From Paracoccus sp. IB05 (lineage in GTDB: Bacteria; Pseudomonadota; Alphaproteobacteria; Rhodobacterales; Rhodobacteraceae): a stretch of DNA of 64,000 nucleotides. Each line of letters opens with the position of its first letter. Position 1 is the first letter of the stretch. Under the pieces are notes generated by a model. It was not told the origin of the DNA and did no database searches. It saw only the letters and a program-made list of their open reading frames with translations. The position numbers were made by a program, and so were the translations under genes. Below, piece after piece: positions 55,851 to 64,000 of the stretch. The stretch covers positions 1-64,000 of the forward strand of contig NZ_JAEFCF010000008.1 in assembly GCF_016405985.1 (NCBI RefSeq). The letters run 5' to 3'.

Positions 55851-56621
55851 ATGGCAGAGGTGCCCGTAATCGAGATCCGGGGGCTGCATAAGTCCTACGG
55901 CCCGCTCGAAGTGCTTAAAGGTGTCGATCTTGTCGCGCCGCGGGGTCATGTGATCTCGCTGATCGGCTCTTCGGGTTCGGGGAAATCCACGCTGTTGCGT
56001 TGTTGCAATCTGCTGGAAGACAGCCAGCAGGGTGATGTGAAATTTGAAGGCGAAGCCGTGCGCTGGAAGGGCGAAGGTCTGCGCCGCCACCCGGCCGACC
56101 GCGCCCAGGTCACCCGCATCCGCACCAATCTTTCGATGGTCTTCCAGCAGTTCAACCTCTGGGCCCATATGACGATTCTTCAGAACGTCATGGAGGCGCC
56201 GGTCACTGTGATGAAACGCGACCCGGCCGAGGTTGAGGCGAAGGCGCGCGAATATCTCGCCAAGGTGGGCATTGCCGACAAGGCCGATGCCTGGCCGGCG
56301 CAGCTTTCGGGCGGCCAGCAGCAGCGCGCCGCCATCGCCCGCGCCCTGTGCATGGAGCCGCGCGCGCTTTTGTTCGATGAACCGACCTCGGCGCTTGACC
56401 CCGAACTGGAGCAGGAGGTCATCAAGGTGATCCGCGCGCTGGCCGATGAGGGCCGCACCATGATCCTCGTGACCCATGACATGAAGCTGGCCGCCGATTG
56501 CTCGGATCATGTGATCTTCCTTCACCAGGGACGGATCGAAGAGGAAGGTGCGCCGTCGCAGCTTTTCGGCCAGCCAAAATCGGAACGCCTGCGCGGCTTC
56601 CTTTCGGCCACGATGGTCTGA
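55851..56621 (+). CDS. Polar amino-acid/amine ABC importer, ATPase
   Basis: This is a 256-residue HisP/GlnQ-type ATPase. Walker A GSSGSGKST is at 39-47, the Q-loop in VFQQFNLWAHMT, signature LSGGQQQR near 152, Walker B ALLFDEPTSALDPE and the H-loop THDM. The start is the ATG at 55851. It heads a co-directional cluster with two binding proteins, two permeases and gamma-glutamylation enzymes, so its cargo is probably an amine or amino acid that these enzymes degrade. Confidence 0.92.
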   Translation: MAEVPVIEIRGLHKSYGPLEVLKGVDLVAPRGHVISLIGSSGSGKSTLLRCCNLLEDSQQGDVKFEGEAVRWKGEGLRRHPADRAQVTRIRTNLSMVFQQFNLWAHMTILQNVMEAPVTVMKRDPAEVEAKAREYLAKVGIADKADAWPAQLSGGQQQRAAIARALCMEPRALLFDEPTSALDPELEQEVIKVIRALADEGRTMILVTHDMKLAADCSDHVIFLHQGRIEEEGAPSQLFGQPKSERLRGFLSATMV

Positions 56622-56628
56622 CCGGGCC

Positions 56629-57339
56629 ATGTCCTGCATCGCCACCATCTCTGCCATCACCGCCAGCATCTGGCTCGCCTCGACCGGCGCGGACCGGGTG
56701 CTGGTGATCGGCACCGAAGACACGTTTCCGCCCTATATCCTGCGCGACGATGCGGGGGCGCTTTCGGGCTTTGATTACGAGGTGATGACCGAGATCTGCA
56801 ACCGGACGCATCATGACTGCCAATGGGAGGTCGCACAATTCGGCGAGCTGATCCCGGGCGTCGCCGAGGGGCGGTTCGATGTGGTGCTGGGCGGCATGGC
56901 GATCACGCCGGAGCGCCGCGCGGTGGTGGATATGTCGATCCCCTATACCTTTGGCAATTCTCTGGAATGGTTTGTCGGCTTTGCCGCAGCGCCGCCGCCC
57001 GGAGCGGCCCGGATCGCGGTCGAGGCGGGCACCATGCATGAAACATGGCTGCGCAAGGAAAAGCTGGATTTTCGGTCTTATACCTCAGAGCCGGCGGTGC
57101 TGAACGCCGTGGCCCGGGGCGCGGCCGACCTGGCGCTCGGGCCCTTTTCAGGCCGCACCGATCTTGAGACGCTGATCGCCGGCCAGGGCCTGGAATATGT
57201 CTACAGCCAGGAGATCCCCGATGAGGGCACCGGCATCGCCATGTGCAAGGGGAATGCGCTCAAGGCCGAAATCGACAGCGCCATCGCGGCTATGGAAGCC
57301 GATGGCACGCTCGACTCTCTTCACGACACCTGGTTCTGA
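56629..57339 (+). CDS. ABC importer substrate-binding protein, first copy (SBP family 3)
   Basis: The 236-residue periplasmic protein has a short signal peptide (residues 1-22) and the family-3 fold: VLVIGTEDTFPPYILRDDAG, the LSGFDYEVMTEICNR motif, FDVVLGGMAITPERRAVVDM and the closing DGTLDSLHDTWF. It starts 7 bases after the ATPase stop. A second binding protein gene follows. The two share the fold but only modest sequence, so they may bind different ligands. Confidence 0.88.
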   Translation: MSCIATISAITASIWLASTGADRVLVIGTEDTFPPYILRDDAGALSGFDYEVMTEICNRTHHDCQWEVAQFGELIPGVAEGRFDVVLGGMAITPERRAVVDMSIPYTFGNSLEWFVGFAAAPPPGAARIAVEAGTMHETWLRKEKLDFRSYTSEPAVLNAVARGAADLALGPFSGRTDLETLIAGQGLEYVYSQEIPDEGTGIAMCKGNALKAEIDSAIAAMEADGTLDSLHDTWF

Positions 57340-57388
57340 CCCCCGGAACCGGCATAAAACCCAGAAAAGCAACCTTCGGGAGATGACA

Positions 57389-58102
57389 ATGAAGAAACTG
57401 CTGCTTGCAACCGCCCTCACCGCGCTTGGCGCCGGTGTTGTTGCTGCCGATCCGGTGCGGATCGCCACCGAGGGCGCCTATGAGCCCTATAACCTCATCA
57501 ATGACAAGGGCGAGCTGGACGGGTTCGAGATCGTGCTTGGCAATGAGCTCTGCAAGCGCGCCGGGCTGGAATGCATCTTTGTCAAGAATGACTGGGATTC
57601 GATCATCCCGAACCTGCAATCGGGGAATTACGACGCCATCATGGCCGGCATGTCGATCACCGACGAGCGCCGCGAGAAGATCGCCTTCTCGGAAAACTAC
57701 ACCCAGCCCGCGCCGTCGTCCTATGCAGCAATGTCGCCTGACACGCCGCTCGACAGCGGTGTGATCTCGGCGCAGACCGGCACCATCCAGGCGGCGCATG
57801 TGGCGGCTTCGGGCGCCAAGCTCCTTGAATTCGCCACGCCTGACGAGACCATTGCCGCAGTGCGCAATGGTCAGGCGGCTGCGGTCATGGCCGATGAAGA
57901 CTACCTTCTGTCGCAAATCGGCGATGGGCTGGAGATCATCGGCGATGATGTGCTGCTCGGCGACGGGATCGGCATCGGGCTGCGCAAATCCGACACCGAG
58001 CTGAAGGCAAAATTCGACGCGGCCATTCAGTCGATGAAGGCCGATGGCTCGCTCAACAAACTGACGGATGAGTGGTTCGACGGCAATTACACGCCGTTCT
58101 GA
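57389..58102 (+). CDS. ABC importer substrate-binding protein, second copy (SBP family 3)
   Basis: The 237-residue protein has a clear signal peptide (KKLLLATALTALGAGVVAAD, cut near residue 21). The family-3 motifs VRIATEGAYEPYNLINDKGE, LDGFEIVLGNELCKRAGLEC, YDAIMAGMSITDERREKIAF and DGSLNKLTDEWFDG follow. I use the ATG at 57389 with GGGAG 6 bases before it; an ATG two codons earlier is too close. A strong stem-loop follows before the permeases, which could protect this mRNA segment and raise binding-protein levels. Confidence 0.92.
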   Translation: MKKLLLATALTALGAGVVAADPVRIATEGAYEPYNLINDKGELDGFEIVLGNELCKRAGLECIFVKNDWDSIIPNLQSGNYDAIMAGMSITDERREKIAFSENYTQPAPSSYAAMSPDTPLDSGVISAQTGTIQAAHVAASGAKLLEFATPDETIAAVRNGQAAAVMADEDYLLSQIGDGLEIIGDDVLLGDGIGIGLRKSDTELKAKFDAAIQSMKADGSLNKLTDEWFDGNYTPF

Positions 58103-58168
58103 TCCGGGCCTCGCCCGCGTGATCCCCGGGGGGCTGCGGCCTTCCGGACCCGCGCGGGCATCCCTTTC

Positions 58169-58206
58169 GCACCTTGCCCCCGGTCACCCAGACCGGGGCA
58201 AGGTGC
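58169..58206 (+). promoter_or_regulatory. Long intra-operon stem-loop after the binding-protein gene
   Basis: GCACCTTGCCCC-CGGTC pairs with GACCGGGGCAAGGTGC, about 16 bp with one bulged C and a 5-nt loop. There is no T run, so it is more likely an mRNA-stabilising or attenuating hairpin than a full terminator. Such hairpins are common between binding-protein and permease genes. Confidence 0.65.
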
Positions 58207-58281
58207 CCCTCCTCACCCGTCTGCCACTGGTCAGCCGCATTGTGAATGCCCTGACCGGAGCCGCCGCGCCAGGGCAAGCCC

Positions 58282-59163
58282 ATGTTCGAATTCTGTGCCG
58301 ATCCCAAGACCATCGAAGGGCTGAGCTGGCTTTCCTGCTATCTCACCACGCCCAAACATATGGAGTTCTATTTCTCCTTCCTGACGGTGATGGCGCTTTT
58401 GCTGGTGACCGCTCCGGCAGCGCTGGCCTTTGGCTTTGGCGGTGCCATGGCGGCGCGGTCGCATATCGCGCCGATCCGGTGGCTCGGCAAGATCTACACC
58501 GCCATGGTGCGCGGTGTGCCCGATATCGTCTTTTTCCTGTTCTTCGTGATCGCGCTGGATCAGGGGATCGAATGGCTGATGCATCAGGTCCGGTGCCCGG
58601 ACTGGTCTGAACCGATCCGCCAGGGGCTTGAATTCCGCGTCTGCCCGGCGGCGAAAGTGCCGCCCAATAACGCATCGCTCTTTGTCCACCAATCCTATGC
58701 CTTCCTTTTGGCCGTTCTGACATTTGCCATTGTTTTCGGGGCTTTCGCGGCCAATGTTCTGAAAGGTGCGATGGATGCCGTGCCACGCGCCCAGATCGAA
58801 ACCGCCGAGGCCTATGGTCTCTCGCCGCGCCAGACCTTCCGCCGCATTCTGGTGCCGCAGATGTGGACCTATGCGCTGCCCGGCCTTTCAAATCTCTGGC
58901 TGATCCTGATCAAGGCAACGCCCTTGCTGTTCCTTCTGGGGATCCAGGACATCGTCTATTGGGCACGCGAGCTGGGCGGGTCGAAATCCGCGCGGTTCGA
59001 TTATCCGCATGGTGACTGGCGGCTCTATTACTTCCTTGGCCTGCTGGTCTTCTACCTCGCGCTGACCCGGGTCTCCGAGATCGGCCTCGGCCGCCTTACC
59101 CGCCGCCTTTCGCATGGCCAGGCCACCCGCGCCGGCGAAACCCTCAGGAAGGATGCGGCATGA
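58282..59163 (+). CDS. Polar amino-acid/amine ABC importer, permease (HisQ type)
   Basis: The 293-residue inner-membrane protein has the HisMQ fold with about five to six helices and the EAA loop ETAEAYGLSPRQTFRRILVP (near 173-192), which contacts the ATPase. An inserted extracytoplasmic loop of about 50 residues with two Cys (QVRCPDWSEPIRQGL, FRVCPAAK) between the first helix pair and the core is a distinctive trait of this subgroup. It overlaps the second permease gene by 4 bases. Confidence 0.9.
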   Translation: MFEFCADPKTIEGLSWLSCYLTTPKHMEFYFSFLTVMALLLVTAPAALAFGFGGAMAARSHIAPIRWLGKIYTAMVRGVPDIVFFLFFVIALDQGIEWLMHQVRCPDWSEPIRQGLEFRVCPAAKVPPNNASLFVHQSYAFLLAVLTFAIVFGAFAANVLKGAMDAVPRAQIETAEAYGLSPRQTFRRILVPQMWTYALPGLSNLWLILIKATPLLFLLGIQDIVYWARELGGSKSARFDYPHGDWRLYYFLGLLVFYLALTRVSEIGLGRLTRRLSHGQATRAGETLRKDAA

Positions 59164-59990
59164 CCTGCTGGGATACCGTTCAGGCCTATTGGCTGCGCTC
59201 GCTGGGCTTTGGCGAAAACGCGCTGCCCCTCACCAATATCTCGCTTTGCGATCAGTTCGTGCTGATCGGGTCCGGGATGCTGTGGAACCTCTATTTCGGC
59301 CTGCTGGCGCTGTCCCTCGGCTTTGTTTTCGCCGTCGGCCTCGCCATGGCCAAGGCCTCGCGCCATAAATGGATCCGCAAGCCCGCCGAGTGGTATATCT
59401 TCATCTTCCGCGGCTCGCCGCTCTTCATCCAGTTTTTCCTCGTGTATTTCTTCATCACCACCGTGCTGCGTGGCTCGGTCGATGTGTTTGGCCTCTTCAC
59501 CCTTCCGACCGCCTGGCTGGCCAATGCCTGGGCGGGGGCGGCCCTCACCCTCTTCCTCAACACCTCCGCCTATACTGCCGAGATCTTCTACGGCGCGCTG
59601 ATGACCGTGCCGAAAGGCGATCTCGAGGCCGCCGATGCCTATGGTATCACCGGGCGCGACCGGTTTTTCCGCATCGAATGGCCGACCATGCTGCGGCTCG
59701 GCTGGCCCGCCTATACCAATGAGGCGATCTTTCTGTTCCACGCCACGACGCTGGTGTTCTTCTCGGGTTTCCCGGCGTTTCAGCAACGTGGCGACGCGCT
59801 TTATTACGCGAATTACTTCGCCGACAAGACCTTCAACCCCTTCATCCCCTATCCGATCGTTGCCTTCTATTTCATCATTCTGACGCTCACGCTGATCGGG
59901 ATCTTCGGCCTGGTGAACAACCGGCTGAACCGTCACCTGCCCTCGCATCAGAAGAAAAGAATTCGCTTGCGTCCTCAGCTGATCCGCTAG
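59160..59990 (+). CDS. Polar amino-acid/amine ABC importer, permease (HisM type)
   Basis: The 276-residue partner permease shares the fold. Its first 35 residues are extracytoplasmic-like, then come helices from about 35, with the EAA loop EAADAYGITGRDRFFRIEWP near 160-179. PLFIQFFLVYFFITT marks the second helix. It starts in an ATGA overlap with the previous gene. The ATPase, two binding proteins and this pair make a complete importer. Confidence 0.9.
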   Translation: MTCWDTVQAYWLRSLGFGENALPLTNISLCDQFVLIGSGMLWNLYFGLLALSLGFVFAVGLAMAKASRHKWIRKPAEWYIFIFRGSPLFIQFFLVYFFITTVLRGSVDVFGLFTLPTAWLANAWAGAALTLFLNTSAYTAEIFYGALMTVPKGDLEAADAYGITGRDRFFRIEWPTMLRLGWPAYTNEAIFLFHATTLVFFSGFPAFQQRGDALYYANYFADKTFNPFIPYPIVAFYFIILTLTLIGIFGLVNNRLNRHLPSHQKKRIRLRPQLIR

Positions 59991-59998
59991 TATCCTAT

Positions 59999-60010
59999 AT
60001 TTGATCAAAT
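59999..60010. promoter_or_regulatory. Candidate operator or promoter before the first gamma-glutamyl ligase gene
   Basis: A perfect 12-bp palindrome ATTTGATCAAAT lies in an A/T-rich island (TATCCTATATTTGATCAAAT) 185 bases before the ligase start. It stands out from the GC-rich context. It could be bound by a regulator of amine breakdown or be FNR-like (TTGAT and ATCAA overlap), but the spacing does not fit a normal FNR box. Confidence 0.35.
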
Positions 60011-60195
60011 TATCCGGGCACCCGCCCGGACCCGCTCGACCACAGCGTTTCAATCGGGGCCATATGCCCGGCGGGAGAGGCGATCAAACCAAGGGAAGGA
60101 CCAGGGCATGGTCCGGCTCCTTGCGCATCTTGTGGGCCGGCCGTCTTCCGGGATTGTCGCCAGGCCGCCACGAGCCATGGCGCGGGGACGCGTCC

Positions 60196-61554
60196 ATGCT
60201 TGCTGGTTTGAAATCAATGATGAAGGACTGGCTCAGAAAACATCCGCAGGTCCGCACGATTCGTGTGGCTGCGGCTGATCTCAACGGGCAGGCGCGCGGC
60301 AAGCGCGTTCCGGCGCGTTTCGCCGATAATGTGGTGAAAAGCGGCGTACGTTTCCCCTATTCCGTCCTGAACCTCGACATCTGGGGCGAGGATATCGACG
60401 ACAGCCCGCTGGTATTTGAAGAGGGCGACCAGGACGGCACGCTGCGCCCGACCGAGCGTGGTTTCATGCCGATGCCCTGGCTGGAAAGCCCTTCGGCTTT
60501 GCTGCCGATCTGGATGTACCGCGAAAACGGCAAACCCTATGAGGGCGATCCGCGCCATGCTTTGCGCGCAGTCGTCGACCGCTATAAGGCACGCGGGTTG
60601 ACGCCGGTCTGCGCGATGGAGCTGGAGTTTTTCCTGATCGATGACAGCGGCAAGACGATGCAGGTGCCGCTTTCGCCCCGTTCCGGCAAGCGCCGCAAGG
60701 CGGCCGAGGCGCTGTCGATCCGCGCGCTGGACGCGTTCGACGTCTTCTTCACCGATCTCTATGACGCCTGCGAGGCGATGGATATCCCGGCGGATACCAC
60801 GACTTCGGAAACCGGGCTTGGCCAGTTCGAGGTCAACCTGATGCATTGCGACGATGCTTTGCGCGCCGCAGATGACGCCTGGTTCTTCAAGATGCTGGTG
60901 AAGGGCCTCGCGCGCCGTCACGGCTTTGCGGCCTCGTTCATGGCGAAACCCTATGCCGATTATTCGGGCTCGGGTCTGCATACGCATTTCTCGGTGCTTG
61001 ACCAGAAGGGCGATAATATCTTCGATTCCGGTGGCCCCAAAGGCACTGCCGTCCTGCGTCATGCCGTGGCCGGCTGCCTTGAGGCGATGCACGATTCGAC
61101 GCTTTTGTTCGCGCCGCATTCCAACAGCTTTGACCGGCTGGTGCCCGATGCCCATGCCCCCACCGCGATCTGCTGGGGTTATGAGAACCGCACCGCCGCG
61201 ATCCGTATTCCCTCGGGCAACCCGGCAGCGCGGCGGATCGAGCATCGCGTGGCGGGCGGTGACGTGAACCCCTATCTGATGCTTGCGGCCATCCTTGGCG
61301 CGGCGCTTTCCGGCATCGAAGACGGCAAGGAACCCGTCGCGCCGATCAGCGGCAATTCCTATGCGCTTGACCTGCCGCAGATCCCGACCACCTGGCAGGG
61401 GGCCATCGACGCTTTTGAATTCTCGCCGCATGTGGCGCGCTTCCTGCCGCCCGAGCTGATCGCCAATATGGTGATGACCAAGCGCCAGGAGCTGCATTAC
61501 ACCGCCGAGCTTTCGCCCGAGGAACTGGTCGAACTTTATCTCGATACCGTATGA
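60196..61554 (+). CDS. Glutamine-synthetase-fold gamma-glutamylamine ligase, first copy
   Basis: The 452-residue protein has the GS fold but belongs to the PuuA/GlnA3-like group that joins glutamate to an amine. It has the group's N-terminal VRVAAADLNG-type motif (IRVAAADLNGQARGKRVP), AMELEFFLIDDSG (metal ligands), GLGQFEVNLMHCDDAL, AKPYADYSGSGLHTHFSVLD, and NRTAAIRIPSGNPAARRIEH. PuuA makes gamma-glutamyl-putrescine with ATP. The substrate here may be putrescine or another amine. A second ligase lies two genes on, suggesting two substrates or a hetero-oligomer. Confidence 0.85.
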   Translation: MLAGLKSMMKDWLRKHPQVRTIRVAAADLNGQARGKRVPARFADNVVKSGVRFPYSVLNLDIWGEDIDDSPLVFEEGDQDGTLRPTERGFMPMPWLESPSALLPIWMYRENGKPYEGDPRHALRAVVDRYKARGLTPVCAMELEFFLIDDSGKTMQVPLSPRSGKRRKAAEALSIRALDAFDVFFTDLYDACEAMDIPADTTTSETGLGQFEVNLMHCDDALRAADDAWFFKMLVKGLARRHGFAASFMAKPYADYSGSGLHTHFSVLDQKGDNIFDSGGPKGTAVLRHAVAGCLEAMHDSTLLFAPHSNSFDRLVPDAHAPTAICWGYENRTAAIRIPSGNPAARRIEHRVAGGDVNPYLMLAAILGAALSGIEDGKEPVAPISGNSYALDLPQIPTTWQGAIDAFEFSPHVARFLPPELIANMVMTKRQELHYTAELSPEELVELYLDTV

Positions 61555-61647
61555 TCTGAACCGCGATACAGTCCGGCCCCCCTTGACCAGAGGCGGGGCC
61601 GCACCCACCATCCTAATGACCGCAACTTCGTGACCCAGAGCGCCCCA

Positions 61648-62358
61648 ATGATCATCGGCATCCTGCAAACCGGGGCCTCCCCCGACGCCCTCAAACCCAG
61701 CATGGGCGATTATCCCGATTTCTTCGAACGCCTGCTCGCGGATCGCGGGCTGGAATTCCGCCGCTTCACCGTGATGGAGATGGATTTCCCGAAATCCGTC
61801 CATGACTGTGACGGCTGGCTGATCACCGGCTCGCGCTTTGGTGCCTATGAGGATCACCCGTTCATCAAACCGCTCGAAGCCTTTATCCGCGAGGCCTATG
61901 TCGAACATGTGCCGGTCGTCGGCATCTGTTTCGGCCATCAGATCATCGCGCAAGCCATGGGCGGCCGCGTCGAGAAATACAAAGGCGGCTGGTCGGTCGG
62001 CCCGACCGATTACCATTTCGGGTCCGGCCCTGATGCGGAGACCATCACGCTGAACGCCTGGCACCAGGATCAGGTGGTGGAAAAGCCCGAAATGGCCGAG
62101 GTGATCGCCTCGACCGATTTCTGCTCCAATGCTGGGCTTTTATATGACGACCGCATGTTCACCGTGCAGCCGCATCCGGAATTCAGGAAAGACTTCATCG
62201 AAGGTCTGATCAAATACCGCGGCCCGGGGCTGGTGCCCCAGGAGACGCTGGATGCCGCGACCGAGAAGATCGACGCCCCCCTTGGCACGACGAAAATGGC
62301 GGAAAGGATCGCGGATTTCTTTCTCTCTCACCAGACCAGGGCCAGCCAGAGCGCCTGA
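61648..62358 (+). CDS. Class I glutamine-amidotransferase-like hydrolase
   Basis: The 236-residue protein has the GATase fold: GWLITGSRFGAYEDHPFIKP, the nucleophile elbow VVGICFGHQIIAQAMGG (Cys near 93) and FTVQPHPEF (His and Glu). It sits between two gamma-glutamyl ligase genes, so it probably hydrolyses a gamma-glutamyl product in the same route (the PuuD role) although it belongs to the GuaA-like rather than C26 branch. I start at the ATG at 61648; a GTG at 61630 is also open. Confidence 0.82.
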   Translation: MIIGILQTGASPDALKPSMGDYPDFFERLLADRGLEFRRFTVMEMDFPKSVHDCDGWLITGSRFGAYEDHPFIKPLEAFIREAYVEHVPVVGICFGHQIIAQAMGGRVEKYKGGWSVGPTDYHFGSGPDAETITLNAWHQDQVVEKPEMAEVIASTDFCSNAGLLYDDRMFTVQPHPEFRKDFIEGLIKYRGPGLVPQETLDAATEKIDAPLGTTKMAERIADFFLSHQTRASQSA

Positions 62359-62380
62359 GGCCCCAAACAGAGTGTGAACC

Positions 62381-63736
62381 ATGTCCAACTGGACGGAAAA
62401 ACTGCCCAAGGCAGCACGGGACTATATCGGCAAGCGTCGCGTCGATGAGGTGGAATGCGTGATCGGCGATATTGCCGGCGTGGCACGCGGCAAGGCAATG
62501 CCTGCCGCGAAATTCGCAAAACAAACCAATTACTTCCTGCCCAATTCTATCTTCCTGCAGACCATCACCGGTGAATGGGCCGACAGCCCGTTTGATGCCT
62601 TCACCGAGCCGGATATGATCCTCGAGCCCGACTGGTCCACCGCGACCGCCGCGCCCTGGACCGCCGATATCACGCTCCAGGTGATCCATGATGCGAAAGA
62701 TCAGCAGGGCAATCTGGTGCCGTTCTCACCGCGCAATGTGCTGCGCCGCATCGTGGGTCTTTACGAGGCCCAGGGCTGGCGGCCGGTTGTCGCGCCCGAG
62801 ATGGAATTCTTCCTGACCGCGCGCAATATCGACCCCAATATGCCGGTGATCCCGCCCATGGGCCGCACCGGGCGGCGTGCCGCCGGGAAACAGGCCTACA
62901 GCCTTTCCGCCATCGACGAATATGGCAAGGTGATCGACGATATCTATGATTTCGCCGAAGCCCAGGGCCTTGAAATCGACGGTATCTTGCAGGAAGGCGG
63001 CGCCGGGCAGATCGAACTGAACCTTGCGCATGGCGACCCGATTGAACTGTCGGACCATGTGTTCTTCTTCAAACGCCTGATCCGTGAAGCTGCCTTGCGC
63101 CATGATTGTTTTGCGACCTTCATGGCCAAGCCCATCGCGGGCGAGCCGGGATCTGCCATGCATATCCACACTTCGGTCGTGGATGTGAAAACCGGCAAGA
63201 ACATTTTCTCCGCCGCCAAAGGCGCCGAGACGCCGGAATTCAACCATTTCATCGCCGGAATGCAGAACCATATGGGGGCGGCGATTGCGCTGATGGCGCC
63301 CTATGTGAACTCTTACCGCCGTTACGTCCCGGATTTCGCGGCGCCGATCAATCTGGAATGGGGCCGTGACAACCGCACCACCGGGCTGCGCGTCCCGATT
63401 TCGGGCCCCGCCGCGCGCAGGATCGAAAACCGCCTGCCGGGGATGGATTGCAACCCCTATCTCGGCATCGCGGCGACTTTGGCCTGCGGCTATCTCGGGC
63501 TGATGGAGAAGAAAGCCGCGCGCCCGGAATTCACCGGATCGGCCTATATCGATTCGGATGAGATCCCGGTGAACCTTGGCGATGCGCTGGATCTTCTGGA
63601 TGAGGACGTGGCCCTGAAAGAGGTGATGGGCGTCGATTTCGTCAGATGTTACGATTCGGTAAAACGCAACGAATACAAAGAGTTCCTCCAGGTCATCAGC
63701 CCGTGGGAGCGTGAGCATCTGCTCCTGAACGTGTGA
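62381..63736 (+). CDS. puuA: Glutamine-synthetase-fold gamma-glutamylamine ligase, second copy
   Basis: The 451-residue protein is the more PuuA-like of the two: VECVIGDIAGVARGKAMPA (about 24-42), PEMEFFLTARNID (metal-ligand region), GAGQIELNLAHGDPIELSD, AKPIAGEPGSAMHIHTSVVD and NRTTGLRVPISGPAARRIEN. It should form gamma-glutamyl-putrescine or a related amide. It overlaps the following FAD oxidoreductase gene by one base (TGATG), the same order as in puuA-puuB pairs. Confidence 0.87.
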   Translation: MSNWTEKLPKAARDYIGKRRVDEVECVIGDIAGVARGKAMPAAKFAKQTNYFLPNSIFLQTITGEWADSPFDAFTEPDMILEPDWSTATAAPWTADITLQVIHDAKDQQGNLVPFSPRNVLRRIVGLYEAQGWRPVVAPEMEFFLTARNIDPNMPVIPPMGRTGRRAAGKQAYSLSAIDEYGKVIDDIYDFAEAQGLEIDGILQEGGAGQIELNLAHGDPIELSDHVFFFKRLIREAALRHDCFATFMAKPIAGEPGSAMHIHTSVVDVKTGKNIFSAAKGAETPEFNHFIAGMQNHMGAAIALMAPYVNSYRRYVPDFAAPINLEWGRDNRTTGLRVPISGPAARRIENRLPGMDCNPYLGIAATLACGYLGLMEKKAARPEFTGSAYIDSDEIPVNLGDALDLLDEDVALKEVMGVDFVRCYDSVKRNEYKEFLQVISPWEREHLLLNV

Positions 63737-64000
63737 TGGCGGTCAATCTTCTGCACGCCAATGACCGGCAAGGGCGCTATCCCGACAGCTGGTATGCGGC
63801 GACCCGTGTCGCGCTTGCGCCCTTCCCGCGCGCCACGGGCGAAATCCGTGCCGATGTCTGCGTGGTGGGGGCCGGCTATACCGGCCTCTCAAGCGCGCTG
63901 CATCTGGCGCAAAAGGGCCTGAAGGTCGTGGTGCTCGAGGCGCATCGCGTCGGTTTTGGTGCCTCGGGCAGGAATGGCGGCCAGGTCGGCTCCGGGCAGC
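63736..64000 (+). CDS. puuB: FAD-dependent amine oxidoreductase (PuuB-like), cut by the window edge
   Basis: The first 88 codons are present. The N-terminus has NDRQGRYPDSWYAAT, a helper segment typical of gamma-glutamylputrescine oxidases, then the FAD-binding Rossmann motif VVGAGYTGLSSALHLAQKG (near residue 40-58), the ribose-binding VVVLEAHRVGFGASGRNGGQ and on. In the Puu route PuuB oxidises gamma-glutamyl-putrescine to the aldehyde. The start overlaps the stop of the preceding ligase. The rest lies beyond the window. Confidence 0.88.
   Translation, partial: MAVNLLHANDRQGRYPDSWYAATRVALAPFPRATGEIRADVCVVGAGYTGLSSALHLAQKGLKVVVLEAHRVGFGASGRNGGQVGSGQ

Noticed and set aside
60214-62064. A 616-codon minus-strand frame
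   Set aside because: Antisense to the first gamma-glutamyl ligase and the amidotransferase; shadow.
1-64000. CRISPR arrays and rRNA genes
   Set aside because: No regularly spaced direct repeats with unique spacers and no rRNA-like stretches were found.

Overview
The window is high-GC (about 60-65%) alphaproteobacterial DNA. It most likely comes from Rhodobacteraceae (order Rhodobacterales), near Paracoccus, Rhodobacter or Gemmobacter. This rests on gene order and protein style: an assimilatory sulfite reduction operon of the cobA-DUF2849-cysI-cysH-DUF934-fpr type, a full-length PntA next to PntB, a pcm-tolC-PopZ-like block, and gltX-gltA beside comEC. No database search was possible, so the placement is inference.

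Positions 1 to about 10,080 are accessory and heavily decayed. The region holds two paralogous RTX (calcium-binding repeat) proteins (331-1878 and 3760-5115, minus strand) and a frameshifted nrdH. It also holds a broken phage amidase with a peptidoglycan-binding tail, several very small genes with good ribosome binding sites, a chimeric IS1182-type transposase and the 3' stub of an IS3-type transposase. A tRNA-Leu(GAG) gene (10079-10165, minus) marks its right edge. The tRNA 3' end plus about 150 bases of its downstream flank recur in direct orientation at 2792-2970. That is the arrangement left by an island integrated at a tRNA 3' end, here about 7.1 kb.

Positions 10,500 to 64,000 are mostly ordinary core genome. 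In order: lipB; pntBA (minus) divergent from kynU across a twin palindrome; an L,D-transpeptidase lipoprotein; a D-lyxose-type isomerase and a PuuD-like hydrolase; a DUF305 protein, ExoD, an MsbA-like exporter and YgfZ. Next come a PopZ-like protein, tolC, pcm and a lytic transglycosylase; then ssb, sufT, sufA and tpiA; a DMT permease; and an Lrp regulator divergent from the sulfite reduction operon. After these lie infC (start codon apparently ATA), valS, comEC, gltX and gltA. Then follow an acyltransferase-like membrane protein, a DUF2235 hydrolase, an ornithine/lysine decarboxylase divergent from its own Lrp-type regulator, rlmJ, a TerB-like protein and a PhnD-like protein.

The right end (55,851 to the edge) is one co-directional cluster. 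It has an ABC importer (ATPase, two binding proteins, two permeases), two glutamine-synthetase-fold ligases, a class I amidotransferase and the start of an FAD oxidoreductase. This is the content of a gamma-glutamylation route for a polyamine or other amine. The ornithine decarboxylase at 51,671 and the PuuD-like hydrolase at 18,670 point to the same metabolism.

The most distinctive non-coding feature is a family of four composite hairpin repeats at 32290, 40728, 49535 and 54275, each placed just after a gene. Other notable sites are two abutting 22-nt palindromes inside the sulfite operon, the twin operator between pntA and kynU, and a long stem-loop between the binding-protein and permease genes of the amine importer.
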